In this document: positions 59,156 to 64,000 of the stretch, in pieces
Position numbering within the stretch: the stretch's first letter is position 1
Layout of the letters: every line of letters starts with the position of its first letter
NCBI GenBank assembly: GCA_963721105.1
Contig: CAVRHY010000004.1
Coordinates: forward strand, 62,001 to 126,000
DNA length: 64,000 nt
DNA from: Thermohalobaculum sp963721105
GTDB lineage: Bacteria > Pseudomonadota > Alphaproteobacteria > Rhodobacterales > Rhodobacteraceae
Direction: 5' to 3'
Program-made: the position numbers and the translations under genes
The notes under the pieces: generated by a model
The model's input: only the letters and a program-made list of their open reading frames with translations
Database searches by the model: none
Told to the model about the DNA's origin: nothing

Positions 59156-59578
59156 CGCCTTGCACGAGGGATGGCGGGGCGGGAGGGGCGACCCTCCCGC
59201 CCCGCCTTTCGTTCTGCGAGCGGGGCGGCAGCGGCGGCGGCCGGACGCGCAGCGGGTGCGCGCCGCGGACGCTCGCCCGGCCAGAGCGTCGGCCCGGCCT
59301 TGCCGCTGACGACCGGCACGATACCTCAGGGCAGGCCGAATCGACCAGTCCGCAGCCCTGCCCGCGCAGGGGCCGTTCGTCTTCTGCAACGACACCCGCT
59401 TTCTGCACCGACAGCCTTCGCGTCCTGGGCATCGGGCACACCGTTTCCGCGACTGGGTGCCCCCCGAAACAACCGGCAATTGCCTGAAACAGAGGAATTT
59501 CGGCAGTCACGATTTGGTCGCAATCGGACGGCTTTAAGTATCCCCGTCAGCGCATTTCTCATGGGGACTGGTTTTTAA
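59156..59578. other. Terminator plus regulatory region before the VPLPA gene
   Basis: The first 60 bases hold the liv terminator. The next 250 are ordinary GC-rich sequence without a gene. The last 110 (about 59470-59578) are clearly AT-richer, with GGCTTTAAGTAT and GGTTTTTAA near the gene start, and are the likely promoter of the VPLPA-CTERM protein. No -35 could be fixed. Confidence 0.45.
59173..59213 (+). terminator. Rho-independent terminator after the liv operon
   Basis: A perfect 15-bp GC-rich stem (GGCGGGGCGGGAGGG with CCCTCCCGCCCCGCC) and a GCGA loop are followed by TTTCGTT. It starts 18 bases after the binding protein stop. Confidence 0.9.
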
Positions 59579-60230
59579 ATGAACACCTTCAAGACGATCA
59601 TCATTGCGGCCGGTCTTGCCGCGTTCAGCAGTGTCGCGAGTGCGTCCGTCATTTTCACCTTCTCCGAAGTGGGGTCGGACGTGGTGATGACGTCCTCGGG
59701 GACGCTCGATACCACGAAGCTCATCCAGATCGGCAGCGGCCCGTGGGGCGGCACGGGGATCGAGAACAACGGGGCCGGCGAGACCGACATCATGGGCGGC
59801 ACGTCCTTCGGGAGCAACAACATCGCCTTCGGGTTCAGTCGCCGGCACCGACCAGTCGGCATGGCTGAACCCGGGCGGTCCGTTCGGCGCCAGCAATTTC
59901 AGCTGGACGGTGACGGGCGGCTCGAAAAGCTTCTCGACCTACACCTTCATCGATGGCCTCAGGAACGCGGGCGTCGGTATGGTGGCGTCCGACATCGTCG
60001 GCGGGCTCTGGACGCCTGACCAGAGCTGGATCAATTTCGGCAGCACGTTCAGCTCGCTGAGCATGAACGCCGGAACCTTCGCCGTCTCCGACGCTCTCAC
60101 CGGCGAGTCGATCACGATCCAGGTCGGTGCCAGCGTCGTTCCGCTGCCCTTCGGGCTGCCGCTGCTGGGCAGCGCGCTGCTGATCGGCGCGGTCCCGGCG
60201 TTCCGGCGGCGGGGCGCCCGCCCGGCCTGA
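59579..60230 (+). CDS. VPLPA-CTERM sorting-domain exported protein (frameshifted)
   Basis: This exported protein of about 217 residues has a signal peptide (MNTFKTIIIAAGLAAFSSVASA) and a C-terminal sorting signal: VVPLPFGLPLLGSALLIGAV, then FRRRGARPA. This VPLPA-CTERM layout (motif, helix, basic tail) marks targets of an exosortase-like system. The middle is Gly/Ser/Asn/Thr-rich (TFSEVGSDVVMTSSGTLDTTK; SWTVTGGSKSFSTYTF). A break near 59840 divides it. No exosortase gene is in the window. The function is unknown; surface or matrix roles are known for this class. Confidence 0.8.
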
Positions 60231-60251
60231 GGCACCGCGGATCATCTTGCC

Positions 60252-60283
60252 GAGGCGCGGGAGGGGCACCCCTCCCGCGCCTC
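60252..60283. repeat. Long palindrome between convergent genes
   Basis: GAGGCGCGGGAGGG pairs perfectly with CCCTCCCGCGCCTC around a 4-base loop, 22 bases after the VPLPA gene and just beyond the end of the methyltransferase gene. It probably works as a two-way terminator stem, though neither side has a good T-run. Confidence 0.6.
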
Positions 60284-60294
60284 TGGCTTGTCTG

Positions 60295-61356
60295 TCACGC
60301 CCGCCGGCAGGCGATCATGTGCAGGTCGTAGTGCATCACGGCGCGCGCGTGCAGGCGCAGCCGCCAGGGCAGGCCGGAGCGCTCGGCCACCGGCCGCAGC
60401 CCGTGCCGTGCCAGGGTCGCCGCCAGCACCGGCTCGGCCGCGCCGCCATTCGGCCCGCGCTGCGAGTGCCCGCCCATCCAGCGCGCCGGCTCGGCGGCGG
60501 TCGGCGTCCAGTCGTGCGGCGTGGCGAAGACCGCGCCGCCGCCGGGCGCCAGCACGCGGGCGGTCTCGGCCACCGCTTCGGTCGGGCCGGAGATCGAGTC
60601 GACCAGGTTGATCGCCGTCGCCAGCCGGAACGCCCCTGCCCGGAAGGGCAGCGCCATCGCGTCGACCGCCCAGAAATCCAGCCGCCCGCCCCCGAGCCGG
60701 CCATCGGCCCCGGCCGGCAGAGTCACCGTCACCGGGTCGTAGACCAGGCCGACGCGGCGCCGCCCGTACGTCGCCGCGCCCTCCAGCGCCAGCCGTTGTG
60801 CGAAGCGCAGGAACGAGACGTTCAGGTCGCCGACGAGGACCGGGCCGAGACCGCGCGCCGCCAGCTCCCACCCGCCGCGCCCTGTCGCGCCGCCGAGGTC
60901 GATGGCCGGCCCCTCCGCCGGTCTCTCCAACGCCCCCAGCGCCTCCAGCCCGGCGCCCAGCGTTCCGACGATGTCGGGCACGTCGCCACCCGCCCAGTCG
61001 GCATAGTGCGCGTCGGCATAGATGCTCAGATGCTGGCGCGTCGTGTCCACCTCGCCGCCCGGCCCCAGCGCGTCGCCGACCAGGCTCTCGACGCCGCCGG
61101 GCAGCGCGTCGCGCGCCAGCACCTGCACGCGGGCGTTCTGCAGGAATGCGGCCGGGTCGGCGACCAGCACGGGCACGCCGTCGATGACCGGGAATTCCAT
61201 CCAGCAGGCGCTGTTCGAGCAGTGCAGGATGCCGTGCCAGAGCCGCCCGTCGCGGCTCTCGGCCGCCTCGGCGATCCGCACCGGCCACTCGGCCCCGCCG
61301 CCATGCAGGCAGCGCGGGCAGACGGGCGCCAGTTCCTCGAAGACCGTCGGGCGCAC
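60295..61356 (-). CDS. Zinc-ribbon SAM-dependent methyltransferase-like protein
   Basis: This 353-residue protein combines an N-terminal Cys4 zinc-ribbon-like region (CPRCLHGG, then CSNSACWMEFP) with a class I methyltransferase core. The SAM loop is AIDLGGATGRGGWELAARG, the post-loop strand is LVGDLNVSFLRFAQ, and VDAMALPFRAGAFRLATAINLVDSI is the motif IV region. The Trm112-like ribbon is followed by FPVIDGVPVLVADPAAFL, a common N-terminal layout in methyltransferases with built-in Trm112. The GTG start at 61356 lies seven bases after the PAAR stop, so the two are co-transcribed. The substrate is unknown. Confidence 0.82.
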   Translation of the reverse strand: MRPTVFEELAPVCPRCLHGGGAEWPVRIAEAAESRDGRLWHGILHCSNSACWMEFPVIDGVPVLVADPAAFLQNARVQVLARDALPGGVESLVGDALGPGGEVDTTRQHLSIYADAHYADWAGGDVPDIVGTLGAGLEALGALERPAEGPAIDLGGATGRGGWELAARGLGPVLVGDLNVSFLRFAQRLALEGAATYGRRRVGLVYDPVTVTLPAGADGRLGGGRLDFWAVDAMALPFRAGAFRLATAINLVDSISGPTEAVAETARVLAPGGGAVFATPHDWTPTAAEPARWMGGHSQRGPNGGAAEPVLAATLARHGLRPVAERSGLPWRLRLHARAVMHYDLHMIACRRA

Positions 61357-61363
61357 GCGGCGC

Positions 61364-61750
61364 TCAGCCGCCGATCATCACGGTGACGCAGCAGGGCGGG
61401 ATGATGTTGCCCGTCGGCGAGGGGATCGGCGCGACGCAGGACGGGTGCGAGGTCATGTCGCCCGCCCGCGCCGCCGGCATCTTCTGGACCATCACCGTCG
61501 CGGAGCCCTTGACGATCAGCCCCGGCCCTGCCGGCACGCATGGGATCAGCGTGCAGATCTTGGTCATGTCGGTGACGCGCGCCGCCGGCATCTTGCCAAT
61601 CATGACGGTCATGCCGCCCGGTGGCATGATCGGCAGCGGCAGCGCCGGGTGCGGCACGGGGGTCGGCGTCGGCGCCGGCGGGTGGATCGGCGCGTGGCAG
61701 TGCGGGGCCATCTGCAGGACCATGTCGCCGACGCGGGCTGCGGGAGGCAT
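61364..61750 (-). CDS. PAAR-domain protein with three PAAR-like motifs
   Basis: PAAR proteins sharpen the tip of type VI or related contractile secretion spikes. This one has 128 residues. PPAARVGD, MPAARVTD and MPAARAGD mark three related half-repeats. Cys and His residues (HCHAPIHPP, CTLIPC, HPSCVAP, PPCC) could hold zinc. No VgrG, Hcp or sheath gene is in the window, so it is an orphan. It lies between a 95-residue protein and the zinc-ribbon methyltransferase on one strand. Intact. Confidence 0.85.
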   Translation of the reverse strand: MPPAARVGDMVLQMAPHCHAPIHPPAPTPTPVPHPALPLPIMPPGGMTVMIGKMPAARVTDMTKICTLIPCVPAGPGLIVKGSATVMVQKMPAARAGDMTSHPSCVAPIPSPTGNIIPPCCVTVMIGG

Positions 61751-61820
61751 CCGGAAATCCCCTTCTGAAAATGCGGCCAGCATACGCGCCGGCGCGACCG
61801 GCGGCAAGAACGGCCGGCGA

Positions 61821-62108
61821 CTAGGGCTTCAGCTGGAACTCGCCCGGCGGCAGCGTCGGGTCGAAGTTGACGACGATGCGCTTGCCGATCACCATCACCG
61901 GCACCAGCACCGTCTTCTCCGGGTCCTCGGTGCCGTCGGCGACCTTGCCGCCCGCCTTGAAACTGCACATCGCGGTATGGCCGCTGCCGCAGACCTCGAG
62001 CCACAGGTCGAAGCCGCAGAACACCGCCTGCGGCGGCACCTCGCGCTTGCGGATGGCCTCGGCCAGCGCCTGCATCTTCGGCGACAGCGCCTTTGGCTTG
62101 TCCGACAT
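61821..62108 (-). CDS. Conserved small protein upstream of PAAR
   Basis: This is a 95-residue protein with no recognised domain. It starts MSDKPKALSPKMQALAEAIRKRE and has a central region FCGFDLWLEVCGSGHTAMCSF with three Cys and a His. It ends VVNFDPTLPPGEFQLKP. No signal peptide or membrane segment. It lies 70 bases upstream of the PAAR gene on the same strand, so it could be an adaptor or cargo-related protein. That role is only a guess. Confidence 0.65.
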   Translation of the reverse strand: MSDKPKALSPKMQALAEAIRKREVPPQAVFCGFDLWLEVCGSGHTAMCSFKAGGKVADGTEDPEKTVLVPVMVIGKRIVVNFDPTLPPGEFQLKP

Positions 62109-62234
62109 CCGCACGCCTCCCGGCCGGCCTCGCCGCCAATCTACGGAGCGCCACCCCGGCGGTCCATAGCTGGACGCGGGGACTGGCCTGCGGCACACTG
62201 TGACTGGCGGGCACGCTGGCGCGCGGGGGATGCC

Positions 62235-63515
62235 ATGCACGTCGTCTTCCTCGAGATCGACACGAATGCCGAGTGGGCGGTCTGCTCGCTCGGCCCCGCC
62301 TTCCTGGCCGCCGTGGCGCGCGCCGAGGGGCACTCGGCCGCGATGCTGCGCGTCGCCCATGACGAGCCGGTCGAGAGCGTCCGGGCGCGCGTCGCTACCG
62401 CGGCGCCAGACCTGATCGGCGTCTCGATGACGACGCGCCAGTGGCTGCGCGGCCGCGACATGGCCAACGCGCTGCGGTCGGCGGTGCCGGTGATCGCGGG
62501 CGGGCTGCACGCCACCTTCTCGCCGGAGCAGGTGCTGGCCGAGCCGGGCTTCGACGCCGTCTGCCTCGGCGAGGGCGAGCGGCCCTTCGCGGCGCTTCTC
62601 GGCCACCTGTCGGCCGGCGGCCGGATCGCCGACGCGCGCATGCCGAACATCTGGGTGAAGGGCGGCGCGCATCCGGGGCTGGACCCGCCGGTCGAGCGGA
62701 TCGACGACATCCCATTCATGGCGCGCGACATGCTGGACGAGCGCTGGGGCGTCGTCCACGTCACGACCCAGCGCGGCTGCCCGTTCCCCTGCACCTACTG
62801 CGCCGCGCGGATGTACGACCAGCTCTACGACGGCATCGGCAAGTACGGTAGGCGGCGCTCGCTGGACAGCGTGCTGGCCGAGCTGGACGCCATCCGCGCC
62901 GCCGGGCCGCTGAGCTACGTGATCTTCCTCGACGACACCTTCACCATCAACCAGCCGTGGGTGTTCGAGTTCTGCCGCGCGTTTCCGGAGCGCGTCGGCG
63001 TGCCGTTCTCGCTGCACGCGCGGGCCGAGACGATGAACCCGAAGCTGATCGAGGCGCTGGCCGCCGCCGGCTGCCGGCACATCGTCTACGGCGTCGAGAG
63101 CGGCTCCGAGCGCATCCGCCGCGAGGTGATGAAGCGCCCGGTGACGAACGAGCGGCTGGTCGAGGTCTTCCGGCGCACGAAGGAGGCCGGCATCCTGGTC
63201 ACCGCCAACTACATGATCGGCGTGCCGGGCGAGACGCCCGACGACCTGCGCGCGACCATCGACCTGCACCACCGGCTGGAGCCGCTGGATTTCGGCTATT
63301 TCGTCTTCTACCCGTTCCCCGGCACGCAGCTGTTCCAGACCTGCCGCCAGCGCGGCTGGCTGCCCGAGAACTGGCAGGATCTGCCGGCGCGGCACGACCG
63401 CAGCATCCTCGACCTGCCGGATCTGACGCAGGACGACATCGCCGCCGCCTTCGCCGAGTGGACGGCGATCCGCGAGCGCGCCGGGCAGGCGCGGATGGCG
63501 GCGGCGGCCTGCTGA
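62235..63515 (+). CDS. B12-binding radical SAM protein
   Basis: This protein has 426 residues, with an N-terminal cobalamin-binding-like Rossmann domain (residues 1-150; LIGVSMTTRQWLRG, VIAGGLHATFSPEQVLAEPGFDAVCLGEGE) and a radical SAM domain. The cluster motif is RGCPFPCTYCAARMY, a CxxxCxxC. HARAETMNPKLIEALAAAGCRHIVYGVESGSERIRREVMKRP is typical of the class, as is MIGVPGETPDDLRATIDL. The family includes methyltransferases and ring-modifying enzymes, so the reaction is open. It is divergent from the PAAR cassette. Intact. Confidence 0.87.
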   Translation: MHVVFLEIDTNAEWAVCSLGPAFLAAVARAEGHSAAMLRVAHDEPVESVRARVATAAPDLIGVSMTTRQWLRGRDMANALRSAVPVIAGGLHATFSPEQVLAEPGFDAVCLGEGERPFAALLGHLSAGGRIADARMPNIWVKGGAHPGLDPPVERIDDIPFMARDMLDERWGVVHVTTQRGCPFPCTYCAARMYDQLYDGIGKYGRRRSLDSVLAELDAIRAAGPLSYVIFLDDTFTINQPWVFEFCRAFPERVGVPFSLHARAETMNPKLIEALAAAGCRHIVYGVESGSERIRREVMKRPVTNERLVEVFRRTKEAGILVTANYMIGVPGETPDDLRATIDLHHRLEPLDFGYFVFYPFPGTQLFQTCRQRGWLPENWQDLPARHDRSILDLPDLTQDDIAAAFAEWTAIRERAGQARMAAAAC

Positions 63516-63837
63516 GCCGCGGCGGCCGGGACGTGGCACCCGTGACGGGCGTTCGGCTTCTCGCCAGCGGCCGGGCAGGAGCGGACGCTGTTCCATCCGG
63601 TCCCACCACGCGCCCCCATGCAGCATCGCGCCGGACCCGAGGGTGGGCGCACTTCCCGCCCGCGCCCCAGGGGCGGGCGCGATCCGGGACTGAAGAGCCC
63701 CCGAACGCCGGTGCCGTGTCTCGGGGCGTGCTCGCGCGAGAGCAGGTGGCCAGGCGCTGACAGGACGGGGACGTGAAAAGGGACCGGCGCTTGCGACGCC
63801 GGTCCCTCGATGATCCTCAGGGCGTCGCCGCGCGGCG
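63516..63837. other. Intergenic region with a minus-strand terminator
   Basis: This region is 322 bases between two convergent genes. It is GC-rich and shows no gene. The terminator for the minus-strand decarboxylase lies at 63776-63806. Confidence 0.5.
63776..63806 (-). terminator. Terminator of the decarboxylase gene
   Basis: Read on the minus strand, GGGACCGGCG and CGCCGGTCCC form a perfect 10-bp stem with a 7-base loop, followed by TTTTCACG. It begins about 30 bases after the decarboxylase stop. Confidence 0.85.
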
Positions 63838-64000
63838 TCAGATGCAGACCACCTGCAGCGGCGGGAAGCCGTTGAAGCCGACCGACGAGTAGCTCGACGT
63901 GTAGGCGCCGCAGGCGCGGATGCGGACCTTGTCGCCGGCCTTCAGCGCCACCGGCAGCTGGACCGGGCGCTTCTCGTAGAGCACGTCGGCCGAGTCGCAG
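63838..64000 (-). CDS. Ornithine/arginine/lysine-type decarboxylase, C-terminus only
   Basis: The last 53 codons of a minus-strand gene enter from the right edge. They read CDSADVLYEKRPVQLP, then GDKVRIRACGAYTSSYSSVGFNGFPPL and end VVCI. CDSAD and the GAYT/FNGF segment form part of the active site of fold-type III PLP decarboxylases (ornithine decarboxylase and relatives, polyamine synthesis). The stop is at 63838-63840 and a terminator follows. The alphaproteobacterial sequence is closest to ornithine decarboxylase, but lysine or diaminopimelate activity cannot be excluded from this part. Confidence 0.8.
   Translation of the reverse strand, partial: CDSADVLYEKRPVQLPVALKAGDKVRIRACGAYTSSYSSVGFNGFPPLQVVCI

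Noticed and set aside
60252..60283. Strong palindrome as a rho-independent terminator
   Set aside because: The stem is strong but neither strand has a T-run, so I recorded it as a repeat with a possible terminator role only.

Overview
The window comes from a high-GC alphaproteobacterium. The gene order rpsB-tsf, pyrH-frr-uppS-cdsA-dxr-rseP-bamA-skp-fabZ-lpxA-lpxI-lpxB and the neighbouring alr and dnaB are typical of that class. LpxI (rather than LpxH), a methanogen-output-domain/HWE-type kinase pair and a VPLPA-CTERM protein agree with this. The order is probably Rhodospirillales-like, but I cannot name a genus. No rRNA, tRNA, prophage, insertion sequence or CRISPR array was seen.

Layout. 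0-9.7 kb is accessory and metabolic: a broken alpha/beta hydrolase, a DUF411 protein, an amino-acid ABC binding protein and permease, a sulfotransferase, ilvB behind a probable Ile-Leu-Val attenuator, miaA, and a secreted TPR protein paired with a small membrane protein. 10.0-11.9 kb is rpsB-tsf, ended by a strong terminator. 12-23.5 kb is an accessory block: a racemase, a RibD-like reductase, two transporters, DUF72, a globin with an FNR/FixK-like box, two aminotransferases, a zinc alcohol dehydrogenase, an enolase-superfamily enzyme and a secreted multi-haem-motif protein. It separates tsf from pyrH, which are usually adjacent. 23.8-36.1 kb holds the translation, isoprenoid and envelope operon, followed on the minus strand by alr and dnaB. 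39-46 kb carries an SDR enzyme, pqiA-pqiB, a three-gene signalling unit and a proline-racemase-superfamily enzyme. 46-54 kb holds ubiG, a proline iminopeptidase, rbfA, a fatty-acid beta-oxidation fusion protein, a cupin, a PhoR-like kinase and an ATP-dependent DNA ligase. 54.3-59.2 kb is a complete branched-chain amino-acid ABC transporter in the order ATPase, ATPase, permease, permease, binding protein. The window ends with a VPLPA-CTERM protein, a PAAR/methyltransferase cassette, a B12-radical SAM protein and the C-terminus of an ornithine-type decarboxylase.

How the genes work together. UppS (lipid carrier), Dxr (isoprenoid precursor), CdsA (phospholipids), BamA/Skp (outer-membrane protein assembly), RseP (envelope stress) and FabZ/LpxA/LpxI/LpxB (lipid A) form one envelope unit, with PyrH, Frr, RpsB and Tsf providing nucleotides and translation. 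lpxD is missing from its usual place. ilvB lacks the ilvN and ilvC that usually follow it.

Quality caveat. About 25 genes, including ones expected to be essential (rpsB, lpxB, alr), are interrupted by what look like one- or two-base indels, many at short homopolymers. I treat these as probable sequence errors. Such genes are given one span with the approximate break positions. Breaks were found by eye from reading-frame continuity and are accurate to about 10-20 bases unless stated more precisely.
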